The notes: a model not told the origin generated them from the letters alone. Counted from the first letter of the stretch, positions 1-9,423 are shown. The stretch: 64,000 nt of DNA from Vibrio mexicanus (GCF_001012815.1 NZ_JYJP01000003.1:26212-90211); one strand, 5' to 3'. Program-made: numbers and translations.

Positions 1-359
1 TGGGCTCCGATGGGCTGCCAAACGATCCACATCCGCACCCGAGGTTATGGGGCACGTTCCCGAAGGTTCTAGGTCATTACTGTCGTGATGAAAAGCTATT
101 CTCGATGGCAGAAGCGATTCACAAAATGACGGGCATGTCTGCTGAGCGCTATAACATGACAGATCGAGGCGTGATTAAAGAAGGCGCATTCGCAGACTTA
201 GTATTATTTAATCCTAATACGGTTAAAGATACTGCGACATTCGAAAATCCTATTTCTGTCTCTGATGGAATTGAACATGTTTTTGTGAATGGTATATCAA
301 CATATAAAAATGGTGTTGTAAGCGAAAAGCGTTCAGGCCGTTTTATATATCGAAATTGA
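1..359 (+). CDS. D-aminoacylase-like N-acyl deacylase, C-terminal part
   Basis: The frame is open from the left edge (first full codon at base 3) to a TGA at 357-359, so only the last ~118 residues are present. The segment GSDGLPNDPHPHPRLWGTFP near its start and the later GVIKEGAFADLVLFNP are typical of the C-terminal half of amidohydrolase-fold N-acyl-D-amino-acid deacylases (seen; family knowledge). These zinc enzymes remove an acyl group from N-acylated substrates. Downstream KDG kinase and KDPG aldolase suggest that the substrate may be an N-acetylated sugar acid such as N-acetylglucosaminic acid rather than an amino acid (inference). It is first in a same-strand run that continues with a RidA gene 124 bases on. 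Confidence 0.85.
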   Translation, partial: GSDGLPNDPHPHPRLWGTFPKVLGHYCRDEKLFSMAEAIHKMTGMSAERYNMTDRGVIKEGAFADLVLFNPNTVKDTATFENPISVSDGIEHVFVNGISTYKNGVVSEKRSGRFIYRN

Positions 360-450
360 TATTAATGATTTAATTGGCTAGATAATTAAATTTGGCTGAA
401 ATTAATAATTAACTGTCTTTTTATAAAGGCAAATGTATTTAAAATTTATA

Positions 451-464
451 TTGGTAATTACCAA
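451..464. promoter_or_regulatory. Perfect 14-bp palindrome, possible operator
   Basis: TTGGTAATTACCAA is a perfect palindrome 19 bases upstream of the RidA start, in a very A/T-rich gap. Its position suits a repressor site between the deacylase and the rest of the cluster, but I cannot name the regulator, and a chance palindrome in A/T-rich DNA is possible. Confidence 0.3.
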
Positions 465-483
465 GTGTTAACTGGAGAATAAA

Positions 484-876
484 ATGACTATTAAACGTTA
501 CGGTGCAGAAGGCGGTACAGGTACTGGTGGTCAACATCTACCATTTTCAAGTGCGACTGAAGCGGGTGGCTTCCTATATGTATCTGGACAAACACCAATG
601 ACAGATGGTGAAGTGGTTGAAGGTGGCATCGTTGACCAATCGCGCCTTGCTATTCAAAACTGTATCGACATCATGACGACAGCTGGCTACACGCTTGAAG
701 ACGTAGTACACGTAAAAGTGGTACTAACAGATGCGCGTTACTTCCAATCGTTTAATAAAGTATTCAAAGAAGTGTTTGGTGAACATCCACCAGCGCGAAT
801 TTGCATGGTGTGTGATCTTGTTGTCGACGTTAAAGTAGAAGTTGACGTAACTTGTTACCGTAAAGATCGTGCATAA
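484..876 (+). CDS. RidA family protein (Rid/YjgF/UK114)
   Basis: 130 residues, the usual length of the family. YVSGQTPM in the first third, PPARICMV and the final VEVDVTCYRKD are the standard Rid features, including the conserved arginine that binds the carboxylate of the imine substrate. Rid proteins are cytosolic trimers that hydrolyse reactive enamine/imine intermediates made by PLP enzymes. In this cluster it would suit a PLP-dependent amino-sugar-acid deaminase, which is not in the window but could lie left of the edge (inference). The start is supported by CTGGAGAATAAA directly before the ATG. Confidence 0.9.
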   Translation: MTIKRYGAEGGTGTGGQHLPFSSATEAGGFLYVSGQTPMTDGEVVEGGIVDQSRLAIQNCIDIMTTAGYTLEDVVHVKVVLTDARYFQSFNKVFKEVFGEHPPARICMVCDLVVDVKVEVDVTCYRKDRA

Positions 877-1039
877 GCTTCACATAAACTAGTAATTCAC
901 GTACTGGGAATTAATTCTCCCTGTTATTATTTTTCAGTACGTTCATCCCCTACAAATAATATTCAAATAATAATTGAGCTTTAATTACTATCGCTCAAAT
1001 TAAAATAATATACACAAAAGTGATTCTGAGAGGTGTTGA

Positions 1040-2556
1040 ATGAATAGCACGTTGTTTCTCACAGGCTTTGGCTTGTATGTCTTGTTCTTAATTTGGTTAG
1101 GTTGGTTTGTTTCCCGAAACCAAAAATCTGGTGAAGATTTCTTATTAGGTGGCCGTGGCCTACCACTCTTTTTAGTATTAGGTACAACGGTTGCGACCAT
1201 GGTTGGTACCGGCTCTAGTATGGGCGCAGTCGGCTTTGGTTATGCCAATGGCTGGGCTGGTGCACTGTATGGTATTGGCGGCGCGATTGGTATCTTGCTT
1301 CTTGCTCTGTGGTTTGCCCCTGTACGTAAACTCAATTTCATGACCATGAGTGAAGAGCTGGCGTATTACGTTGGCGCAAACAAAATCGTTAAAAACGTGG
1401 TTGGCATGCTTATTTTCATCGCTTCGATTGGCTGGTTGGGCGCGCACATTCTCGGTGGCGGTATGTACCTAGCATGGATTGCCGACATTGACCTCAATAC
1501 TGCGAAGATCATCATCGCGGCAGCCTTTACTATCTACGTTGTGATTGGTGGTTACACGGCCGTTGTTTGGACGGACACCATTCAGGCAATCATCCTTTTT
1601 GTTGGCTTCATACTTATGGCAGTTCTTTCTGTGCAGCACATTGGTGGTATGGAGAATCTTTACGCGGCGATGGATCCAGCAGCGACTAGCTTCCTTGCGA
1701 TTGAAAAGTTGGGCATTGTGCAGCAGTCTCTCTAGCTGTGGTTATTGGTGTGGGTGTACTTGCAACGCCGTCTTTCCGTCAACGTATCTACTCAGGTAAA
1801 GATGTATCAACCATTCGTCGCTCGTTTGTTGGCTCAGGCGTCCTGTACCTGTTTTTCTCAATCATTCCAGCAATCATCGGTATGGCTGCACATGCGATTG
1901 ACCCAACACTCGACAACCCGAACTTCTCGTTCCCATATGTCGCTGCAACGGTACTGCCTGTAGGCATCGGTATGATTGTTCTAATTGCAGGCCTTTCAGC
2001 AACTATGTCGAGTGCAAGTTCAGACGCGATTGCAGGTGTGTCGATTCTTCTTCGCGATGTTTACGTGATGTTTACTGGCCGCGTTCCAAACAAAGAGTCA
2101 ATGCTGAACTACTCTCGTCTTGCACTGGTCGTTGTCATCGGATTTGCGCTTCTGTTTGCACTTACATCTAACGATATCATCAGCTACATCACTAAGATGA
2201 TCTCAACGGTAATGTCAGGCATGTTCGTATGTGGAATGCTAGGTCGCTTCTGGAAGCGCTACAACTGGCAGGGTGCTCTAGCTACACTGGCCGGTGCATC
2301 AATCGCGTCTTTCACTGTGATGATGAGCGCAGACCTAACCGCATATTGGGGCAACCCTGTGATTCCTTCATGTCTATTTGCCCTAACGGTTGGTGTGGTA
2401 GTGAGCCTTCTCACTCCGGCTAACGATGTCACGCCTGAAATGGCTCAAGCTATCTTAGATGATGAGCGCGCATTGATGGAAATGGAGCTATCTGACAAGG
2501 GTGTACTTGAAGAAGATACCTCTGCGGCGGGCCGTCAGGCAACTCAAAATAGCTAA
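1040..2556 (+). pseudogene. Sodium:solute symporter, frameshifted
   Basis: Two pieces in different frames together make one symporter of ~505 residues. Piece one (1040-1735) carries the first helices and ends abnormally at a TAG after IEKLGIVQQSL. Piece two resumes with VVIGVGVLATPSFRQR, the continuation expected for the SSS family, and runs to 2556. Reading GIVHAVSLAVVIG instead needs one extra base near 1720-1726, so a single-base deletion is the simplest explanation. SSS proteins are inner-membrane Na+-coupled carriers, and here the likely cargo is the sugar acid used by the cluster (inference). GAGAGGTG lies before the ATG. Either a sequence error or a recent mutation; see the window-wide pattern in the findings. 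Confidence 0.85.
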
Positions 2557-2631
2557 TGATGTTTTAGTGGGGCTCACGTCTTCGGGCCCCTTACTTAACA
2601 CCTAACCTTATGTAATTGATGTAGGAATCTC

Positions 2632-3588
2632 ATGACTTTAACTTCACGTTTAAATGTCGCATTCTTTGGCGAGTGTATGGTTGAGATCAGCGGTTCACCG
2701 CTTGAAAAACGCTTTGGTGGCGATACGTTAAACACGGCGCTTTATCTCTCTCGCCTTACACAATCTACGCCGATCAAAGTGTCTTATGCGACGGGATTGG
2801 GTGTCGACAAGCTCTCTGACCAAATGCTCGACCAGTGGACAGAAGAAGGCATTGCGATTGACCATGTTGAGCGTAAGAACAGCAAGTTACCTGGGCTATA
2901 CATGGTTGAAACGGACGCGACAGGCGAGCGCCATTTTATGTACTGGCGCGACAACTCTGCCGCTAAGCATTACTTTTCAAACCTTGAAGTCACCAAGCTT
3001 GAGCAAGCGCTCGAATCAAAAAGCATCGACGTTTTGTATGTCAGCGGCATTAGCTTAGCCATTCTGCCTGATGAAGATAAAGCACGATTGTTAAGTGCGG
3101 TTCGCGGGTTCTCTGAGTGTGGCGGCCATGTCGTTTTTGACAATAACTTCCGCCCGCAATTATGGAGCGCAGAACAAGCAAAACACTGGTACGAGCAACT
3201 GCTTCCTTGGGTGAATATTGCCCTGATTACGGAAGATGACGACCAACTTGTTTGGGGTGTCTCAGAGTCCGTTCAAAGTCGCTGCGCTCGTTTTGGCGTG
3301 AAAGAGGTGGTGATCAAGCGCGGTTGTGAGCCTTGTAAAGTCATCATCAATGCAGACCGCAATGAAGCAAAAGAGGCTCAAGAGTGGCATGTCGCAGCCG
3401 AACGCGTTGCGAAGGTCGTTGATACTTGCGCTGCAGGTGATTCGTTTGCAGCAGGCTATTTAGCAGCAAGACTAACAGGAAAAAGTGCTCAAGAATCCGC
3501 AACTCTAGGGCATCGCTTAGCGTCCATTGTAATTCAGTTCCCTGGCGCGATTATTCCTATTAATGCAATGCTGCCCTTGTGTGAATAA
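2632..3588 (+). CDS. kdgK: 2-keto-3-deoxygluconate kinase (PfkB family)
   Basis: 318 residues, as expected for PfkB-type sugar kinases. The N-terminal FFGECMVEISG and FGGDTLNTALYLSRL match KDG kinases, and the C-terminal DTCAAGDSFAAGYLAARL is PfkB signature 2 with the catalytic aspartate of the AAGD loop. It phosphorylates 2-keto-3-deoxygluconate to KDPG with ATP in the cytosol. Its direct partner, KDPG aldolase, is the next gene 64 bases on. TAGGAATCTC precedes the ATG as ribosome-binding site. A related keto-deoxy sugar acid as substrate cannot be excluded. Confidence 0.88.
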   Translation: MTLTSRLNVAFFGECMVEISGSPLEKRFGGDTLNTALYLSRLTQSTPIKVSYATGLGVDKLSDQMLDQWTEEGIAIDHVERKNSKLPGLYMVETDATGERHFMYWRDNSAAKHYFSNLEVTKLEQALESKSIDVLYVSGISLAILPDEDKARLLSAVRGFSECGGHVVFDNNFRPQLWSAEQAKHWYEQLLPWVNIALITEDDDQLVWGVSESVQSRCARFGVKEVVIKRGCEPCKVIINADRNEAKEAQEWHVAAERVAKVVDTCAAGDSFAAGYLAARLTGKSAQESATLGHRLASIVIQFPGAIIPINAMLPLCE

Positions 3589-3652
3589 AAGAGTTTAATG
3601 TCTTATTAAGCCGTGTTGAACTACTAGATCTTATCCAATTAGGTATTTGAAA

Positions 3653-4282
3653 ATGTCTCAAGAAATTTTGAACAAACTGAATCAGTACAAAGTGGTCCCG
3701 GTGATTCAAATCAACCGCGTGGAAGATGCGGTACCGCTGGCGAAAGTACTGGTCGAAAATGGCCTGCCTGTTGCAGAAGTGACCTTTAGAACGGACGCAG
3801 CGGTAGGTGCGATTAAAGCCATGCGTGAAGCATACCCAGAGCTTTGTATTGGTGCCGGTACAGTTTTGACGCCAGAGCAAGTAGACCAAGCGATTGAAGC
3901 GGGTTCTGAATTCATTGTTGCGCCTGGCTTAAACCCAAATACGGTTCGTTTGTGCCAAGAGCGCAATGTTCCAATTGTGCCAGGTGTGAACAACCCAAGT
4001 CAGGTTGAGCAAGCACTAGAGCTAGGCTTAACCTTTCTGAAATTCTTCCCTGCTGAGGCATCTGGCGGCGTTAATATGGTTAAGTCCTTATTGGCCCCTT
4101 ATGTCGACGTATCCTTTATGCCAACAGGTGGTATCGGTAAAGGCAATATCAATGACTACCTAGGGTTAGAACGAATTGTGTGCTGTGGCGGTACATGGAT
4201 GGTGTCGCCAAAAATGATCGAAAATCAACAGTGGGATGAAATCGGTCAGTTAGTACGAGAGGCGGTGGAGCTAGTTAACTAG
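3653..4282 (+). CDS. eda: KDPG/KHG aldolase
   Basis: About 209 residues. VAEVTFRTDAAV contains the catalytic glutamate region, and FLKFFPAEASGG holds the Schiff-base lysine of class I KDPG aldolases. The enzyme splits KDPG to pyruvate and glyceraldehyde-3-phosphate. I chose the ATG at 3653 because AGG at 3641-3643 is well spaced from it; a TTG two codons upstream (3647) is less likely. With the kinase it completes the lower part of an Entner-Doudoroff-like route for the cluster. Confidence 0.92.
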   Translation: MSQEILNKLNQYKVVPVIQINRVEDAVPLAKVLVENGLPVAEVTFRTDAAVGAIKAMREAYPELCIGAGTVLTPEQVDQAIEAGSEFIVAPGLNPNTVRLCQERNVPIVPGVNNPSQVEQALELGLTFLKFFPAEASGGVNMVKSLLAPYVDVSFMPTGGIGKGNINDYLGLERIVCCGGTWMVSPKMIENQQWDEIGQLVREAVELVN

Positions 4283-4382
4283 TTCTTCAACTCTTAGGAT
4301 AATAATAACAACAAAACTCGGTTGTCTATTCACGTGTCCTCCTTCCCCCTTAGCAGCAAAGCGCTGTGCAGAAGAGGAGCGA

Positions 4383-4411
4383 AGCGTCACACAGGTGGTC
4401 TGTGTGGCGTT
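4383..4411 (+). other. 12-bp stem-loop in the eda-porin gap
   Basis: AGCGTCACACAG at 4383-4394 pairs with CTGTGTGGCGTT at 4400-4411 through two G-U pairs and a five-base loop. No T-run follows, so it is not a classic terminator. It could be an RNA processing or stability element between enzyme and porin messages (inference). The 150 bases around it contain no gene. Confidence 0.4.
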
Positions 4412-4439
4412 CCATCCAACGTAGAAAATGACAATAACA

Positions 4440-5135
4440 ATGAAAAAAATAATTCCAACCGCAGTACTTGTTTTATTACCGATGACTTCAATTGCAGGAG
4501 GATACGTCGATTTAAGAGCGGAATATCGTGATACCACTGACCAGTATCGAAGCCGATTTATTGTGGGCAATCACTTCGATAATGGCTATGGCTTAGAGAC
4601 GTTAACCAACGTTCGACATGCTATGGGGGCTTACGATGAAACCCGAGTGATTAATACCGAGTTTACTCACTATTACACTCACGCGATTAACGACAACCTA
4701 ATGCTAAACCCAGGTGTGGTACTCAACTTTCAAAGTTCGAATACCTTTGTTATGCCATACCTGAAAGTGAATTATAACTTCGACAGTGGATGGTTTGTTC
4801 ATGGCCGTTACCGTTACGACTTTTCAACTGAAAAGCTGATTAACGATTACGGTGATGAAGAGACAGCCAAGCGACACCGTTATGACATTTGGACTGGTTA
4901 CAACACAGATAAATACATGATCTCTTATGCATTTACTTATTTTGACCAGATTACTCATCATACAAACGAGCTAGCGACAGGAGATTTGAATGCACGCGAA
5001 CACACGGTGAAGGCCGTATATAAATGGAAATCAAATGTTCGCCCGTACATGGAAGTTGTGGATGCAGACACCATTCAATCGCACGATGACAAAACAGATT
5101 GGCGCTATCGAATTGGTGTGAATTTTTCCTTCTAA
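4440..5135 (+). CDS. KdgM-like outer-membrane porin
   Basis: MKKIIPTAVLVLLPMTSIAGG is a signal peptide, and the mature part has alternating aromatic strands (YVDLRAEYRD, FVHGRYRYDFS, YRIGVNFSF) ending in phenylalanine, the mark of an outer-membrane barrel. Length and strand pattern match KdgM-type oligogalacturonate porins, a family of small 12-strand monomeric channels for acidic oligosaccharides. An in-frame ATG at 4428 would add four residues; the one at 4440 starts directly at the signal peptide. In this cluster it probably admits oxidised (acidic) chito-oligosaccharides rather than pectin fragments, because the neighbour is a hexosaminidase (inference). Confidence 0.82.
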   Translation: MKKIIPTAVLVLLPMTSIAGGYVDLRAEYRDTTDQYRSRFIVGNHFDNGYGLETLTNVRHAMGAYDETRVINTEFTHYYTHAINDNLMLNPGVVLNFQSSNTFVMPYLKVNYNFDSGWFVHGRYRYDFSTEKLINDYGDEETAKRHRYDIWTGYNTDKYMISYAFTYFDQITHHTNELATGDLNAREHTVKAVYKWKSNVRPYMEVVDADTIQSHDDKTDWRYRIGVNFSF

Positions 5136-5158
5136 CTTTTCATCACTTATAAACAGAA

Positions 5159-5174
5159 CCAATTCGTGAATTGG
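5159..5174. promoter_or_regulatory. Interrupted palindrome before hexosaminidase gene
   Basis: CCAATTCGTGAATTGG is a perfect inverted repeat with two central bases, 46 bases before the hexosaminidase ATG. It could be an operator or a small hairpin between porin and enzyme genes; the binding factor is unknown. Confidence 0.3.
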
Positions 5175-5220
5175 CTCCAAGAAAACTATCAATATTTGAA
5201 GTGTATACGGACGAATAACA

Positions 5221-7671
5221 ATGAAAAAAACGCTACTATCCCTACTCATCTCTAGCTCGGTACTTGCTCCTATGGCACATGCAATGGCTCCAAATACAGA
5301 TCTAAATTTAATGCCTTACCCACAGTCGGTTGAACTGGCAACGGGTCAGGTGAACATCGATGGCAACTTTAAGGTTTACATCAAAGGCTTTACTTCTGAT
5401 CGCGTTGAATACACAGCAAAACGCTTCATTGATCGCTTAGAGCGACAGACGGGTGTTCCAATGCTGAATTGGCAGGTGGACAACGCCAGAGACGCGAATC
5501 TGATTATTGATATCTCCCGCGCGCCTAAATCTGAAATTCAAAACATTGATTCAGACGAAACTTACAAGATCCTAACTCAAGGTCAGCAGATCACCTTAAG
5601 TTCAGAAAGCCCATACGGTGCGATTCGTGGTATTGAAACGCTGCTTCAGCTAGTGGATACCACGGCAGAAGGTTACTCGATTCCTGCAGTGACGATTGTT
5701 GATGAGCCACGCTTTCGTTGGCGTGGAGTGTCTTACGACACGTCTCGTCACTTCATCGAATTTGACGTTCTAATCCGTCAGCTAGATGCAATGGCATCGG
5801 CGAAAATGAACGTGTTCCACTGGCACTTCTGGGATGATCAAGGGATTCGTATTCAGACAGATAGCTGGACTCGCCTATGGTCTGAAACGTCAGATGGTAA
5901 CTACTACACCAAAGATCAAGTTCGCTACTTGGTGGAATACGCACGTAACCTCGGTATTCGTGTGATTCCTGAGGTTTCCCTACCGGGTCACTCTTCTGCC
6001 GTGGCGTATGCTTATCCTCACCTGATGTCGGGTGGCGAAGGTCAAACTTACGAACAAGAGCGTAGTTGGGGCGTGTTTGAGCCTCTGATGGATCCCCTAA
6101 ACCCAGAATTGTATGAAATGCTTGGCGATGTGTTTGATGAAGTCGTTGAGCTATTCCCAGACGAGTACTTCCACATCGGTGGTGATGAGCCAAACTACTC
6201 TCAGTGGATCAATAGCGAAAGACACCAGAAGTTCATTGAAGAGAACAACATCGATGGCGAACGTGGCTTGCAATCTTACCTCAACATTAAAGTTGAGCAG
6301 ATGCTGGAAGCACGCGGCAAGAAGATGACCGGTTGGGATGAGATCTGGCATAAAGATCTGCCAACATCGATCGTGATTCAAAGCTGGCAAGGTCACGACA
6401 GTATTGGCCGCGCAGCACAAGAAGGTTACCAAGGTATTTTGTCTACCGGTTACTACTTGGATCAGCCTCAACCAACCAGCTACCACTACCGTAACGATCC
6501 AATTCCAAAAGGCTTAACGGTGGATGACCAACTCCATGAGGGTGAGAAGTTTGTGACTTACCAGTGGGTTAAACCGCGCACCAAGGGTGGCCCTCGTAAC
6601 GGCATGCTGACCATTATTGAAGGGACGGATGGTGAATTCCGAGCATTTGTCGATTACAACGGTAAGTCGCGCGAAGAGATCTTCATTAAAGATTACCAGC
6701 CGGGTAAGAAGTTTGTTGGTCATTTCGATAACTTCATGTCGTACACTGAGTTTAACCTAGAGCTAAATCAAAACGGTTTCACGGGCAACAGTTACCAGCT
6801 GATTGGTAACGTGCGTTGGCCAACTACTGGTGACGTCATTGCCAGCAGCAATATTGAAGGTAGCAAGATCCCAGCGCCGGATGGTGGCTACCCTGCAGAG
6901 TTAACGGAAAAAGAGAAAGAGCTGATCTTGGGTGGTGAAATTACCATGTGGCTTGAGATGAAAGACAGCCACACGGTGGAGCAGTATTTGTGGCCGCGAA
7001 GCTACGCGATTGCAGAGCGTTTGTGGTCGGACGCTGAGCTTACCGATGAGCGCAGCATGTACAAGCGTATGAGTGTGATGGATACATGGTCTGAGGTTTC
7101 TGTTGGTCTGCGCCACCATGCAAATGCTGACATGCTGCTTAAGCGCCTAGCGAAAGGTCAAGATATTCGTGACCTGCAAGATTTAGCGAAGTACACAGAG
7201 CCTGCTCAGTACTATGCACGTAACTGGGAGAAGTGGATTGCAACAGATCCAGAAGGCATTCTCTACAGCCAATATGAGCGTCTAAACCGTTTTGTGGATG
7301 CGTTAGTGGTTGAGAGCTACGCCGTTTATGAAATGGAAGATCTTGTGGCGCAATACACAATAGGTAATGCAGAATCTTTAGAAGCATTAATAGTGCATTT
7401 CGAGAAAGCGAAGTCGGCTGCGATTGCCTCAAAACCACTCTTTGCTGATCACGTTGCTTCAGTTGAAACTGTGATTGTCGCCGATAAAACGGTGGAAGTG
7501 GCGGATTTAGCGCTGACATTGATTGCAAAAGCGCAAGCTGGCGATACTATTCGTAAAGCAGATGCTCAAGCTTACCAAGCGATCATTAACGACGCCGCGA
7601 AGATTTACGATGAAGCGATAATTGCGATTACGCGCCCAGCAGAGCAGTTGTTGCACTATCTAGTTAAATAA
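5221..7671 (+). CDS. Exported GH20 beta-N-acetylhexosaminidase
   Basis: 816 residues with signal peptide MKKTLLSLLISSSVLAPMAHA. Residues ~30-155 form the GH20b-type N-terminal domain; the GH20 barrel begins around RFRWRGVSYDTSRHF, continues with FHWHFWDDQGIRIQ, and has the HIGGDEPNY motif with the catalytic Asp-Glu pair at about 322-323. Later WLEMKDSHTVEQYLWPRSYAIAERLW closes the barrel, followed by a helical C-terminal region. It would release terminal GlcNAc (or its C1-acid derivatives) from chito-oligosaccharides in the periplasm or outside. It is the last gene of the cluster, with an intrinsic terminator 64 bases downstream. Confidence 0.92.
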   Translation: MKKTLLSLLISSSVLAPMAHAMAPNTDLNLMPYPQSVELATGQVNIDGNFKVYIKGFTSDRVEYTAKRFIDRLERQTGVPMLNWQVDNARDANLIIDISRAPKSEIQNIDSDETYKILTQGQQITLSSESPYGAIRGIETLLQLVDTTAEGYSIPAVTIVDEPRFRWRGVSYDTSRHFIEFDVLIRQLDAMASAKMNVFHWHFWDDQGIRIQTDSWTRLWSETSDGNYYTKDQVRYLVEYARNLGIRVIPEVSLPGHSSAVAYAYPHLMSGGEGQTYEQERSWGVFEPLMDPLNPELYEMLGDVFDEVVELFPDEYFHIGGDEPNYSQWINSERHQKFIEENNIDGERGLQSYLNIKVEQMLEARGKKMTGWDEIWHKDLPTSIVIQSWQGHDSIGRAAQEGYQGILSTGYYLDQPQPTSYHYRNDPIPKGLTVDDQLHEGEKFVTYQWVKPRTKGGPRNGMLTIIEGTDGEFRAFVDYNGKSREEIFIKDYQPGKKFVGHFDNFMSYTEFNLELNQNGFTGNSYQLIGNVRWPTTGDVIASSNIEGSKIPAPDGGYPAELTEKEKELILGGEITMWLEMKDSHTVEQYLWPRSYAIAERLWSDAELTDERSMYKRMSVMDTWSEVSVGLRHHANADMLLKRLAKGQDIRDLQDLAKYTEPAQYYARNWEKWIATDPEGILYSQYERLNRFVDALVVESYAVYEMEDLVAQYTIGNAESLEALIVHFEKAKSAAIASKPLFADHVASVETVIVADKTVEVADLALTLIAKAQAGDTIRKADAQAYQAIINDAAKIYDEAIIAITRPAEQLLHYLVK

Positions 7672-7734
7672 GGCTAGCTAAATAGAGTTAGTCATAAAAG
7701 CTGACAAAAAAGAGATAACGATTCTCACACGATT

Positions 7735-7759
7735 GCCGCCCGTAAGGGCGGCTTTTTTT
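7735..7759 (+). terminator. Intrinsic terminator after hexosaminidase gene
   Basis: GCCGCCC, loop GTAA, GGGCGGC, then seven T. It closes the + strand cluster just before the convergent argP. Confidence 0.93.
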
Positions 7760-7799
7760 GGTTTGAATTCATTGAGCGATGTAACGAGAACCCTGTAGT

Positions 7800-8699
7800 T
7801 TAATAAACACCACATGGGTGCTCGCGCTGAGGTAAAAAGCGAGTTTCTTTGAGCACAGATTGGGTGACTTCAGCCAGAATTCCTTGTTCTAGCGCCCAGC
7901 GATGCCAATAAAGATCGCGAGCAAACCCATGTTCAGGCAAAAGATCCACTAACTCACCAGTTTCCAATTTATCTCCAAGCATTAAATCGGGCACCATGCC
8001 ATACCCGATATCCAACTCTGCCATCTTCACGAATGCTTCTGGCGAGCGCAGAGTATGGAAGCGCCACTCTCCTTCATTTAAGTCAAAATGGTGCTCGAGA
8101 AAGACATGATGCATTTCATCATATTGGTCAAAGATCACCGCAGGGGCGGACATAAGTGCTTCACGAGTCACCCCATTGGGGAAGTATCGTTTGACGAAAT
8201 TGGGGCTCGCAATACAACGGTAGTTGAGCTGGCCTAAGTAATCGCTACTGCACCCCGTTAACGGTTTTTCATTGGCACTGATTGCGCCAAGTACTTCACC
8301 ACTGCGCAGTTTATCAATCGTGTTCTTCTCGTCGCTTAGTACAATGTTCAGTGACACTTCATGCTCGCTTAACACTGCTTTAAGCGCTGGAAGTAGCCAC
8401 AGAGCTAAGCTGTCGTGGTTAGTCGCTAAGGCTAGCTCAGTGACCTGTTGTTGCTCATTTGGAAGCCACTCTTGTTCAAGTAATTTAACTTGTTGATAGA
8501 GCCCTAATAAGCGTTGCCCTGCAGGCGTTGGGGCAGGCGGATTAGAACGAACAAGAAGGGGCTGAGCCATATTTTGCTCTAGCTGTTTGATACGTTGTGA
8601 AATGGCCGATTGAGTAATAAACAGCTTCTGGGCCGCAAGTTCAAAGCTACCCGAAGCAATAACAGCATCCAAAGCTGCCACAGCTTTATAATCAACCAT
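7800..8699 (-). CDS. argP: LysR-type regulator ArgP
   Basis: 299 residues. The N-terminal winged helix-turn-helix reads ASGSFELAAQKLFITQSAISQR followed by IKQLEQNMAQPLLVR, the ArgP (IciA) form of the LysR motif. The rest is the effector domain, ending near RDLYWHRWALEQG. ArgP senses lysine/arginine and activates the arginine exporter gene argO, which lies divergently 109 bases away, as in Escherichia coli. That synteny makes the assignment firm. Both promoters must lie in 8700-8808. Confidence 0.93.
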   Translation of the reverse strand: MVDYKAVAALDAVIASGSFELAAQKLFITQSAISQRIKQLEQNMAQPLLVRSNPPAPTPAGQRLLGLYQQVKLLEQEWLPNEQQQVTELALATNHDSLALWLLPALKAVLSEHEVSLNIVLSDEKNTIDKLRSGEVLGAISANEKPLTGCSSDYLGQLNYRCIASPNFVKRYFPNGVTREALMSAPAVIFDQYDEMHHVFLEHHFDLNEGEWRFHTLRSPEAFVKMAELDIGYGMVPDLMLGDKLETGELVDLLPEHGFARDLYWHRWALEQGILAEVTQSVLKETRFLPQREHPCGVY

Positions 8700-8808
8700 A
8701 ATTAGTAATCCTTATGAATCATTAAATTAATTAGCGTTACTTATTTTAGGTTAACTCATACTCTGTAGAAAATGAAGAGTCAGGCTCAGCAGGATGGAGG
8801 AGAAAACG

Positions 8809-9423
8809 ATGAGCGCATGGATATGGCTACAAGGTTTTGGAATGGGTGCTGCGATGATCATTCCCATCGGCGCGCAAAATGCTTTCGTGCTCAATCAAGG
8901 GATTAAGAAACAACATCATCTGACGGTAGCGATGATTTGCGCGTTGTGCGATACCATTTTAGTGTTTGGTGGTATTTTTGGCGGCAGTAAGTTGCTCAGT
9001 GCCTCACCAATGGCACTAAGTGTTATCACATACTCCGGCGTTGCCTTTTTAAGTTTCTATGGCTTGAGTTCGCTGCATCGTGCATGGCGAGCACAGAGTG
9101 AATCGATTGAAGTCAATCACAAGAGTATGTCTCGCAAGGTAGTGATTGGCGCTACTTTGGCGGTTACTTTACTTAATCCACATGTGTATTTAGACACCTT
9201 TGTGGTGCTTGGCTCTATTGGCGCGAGCTACGCGGAACCTGATCGACTGCCATTTGCACTCGGTATCGTGGCGGCTTCGTTCTTTTGGTTCTTTAGCCTT
9301 TCCACCGTGGCAGCCAAAATGGCACCAGTTCTTCAAAAGCCAAAGGTTCAGCAGGCAATTGATATCATCATTGGTATGATCATGTTGTTTATCGCATGGA
9401 AGCTGTTTTGGTCTATGAACTAG
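8809..9423 (+). CDS. argO: Arginine exporter ArgO (LysE family)
   Basis: 204 residues of mostly hydrophobic sequence with about six membrane segments. The start MSAWIWLQGFGMGAAMIIPIG followed by AQNAFVLNQGI is the LysE/ArgO signature, and LNPHVYLDTFVVLG is the conserved second-half motif. It exports arginine (and toxic analogues such as canavanine). The ATG at 8809 is chosen because GGAGGAG at 8796-8802 sits at the right distance; an in-frame ATG at 8794 overlaps that ribosome-binding site. Confidence 0.93.
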   Translation: MSAWIWLQGFGMGAAMIIPIGAQNAFVLNQGIKKQHHLTVAMICALCDTILVFGGIFGGSKLLSASPMALSVITYSGVAFLSFYGLSSLHRAWRAQSESIEVNHKSMSRKVVIGATLAVTLLNPHVYLDTFVVLGSIGASYAEPDRLPFALGIVAASFFWFFSLSTVAAKMAPVLQKPKVQQAIDIIIGMIMLFIAWKLFWSMN

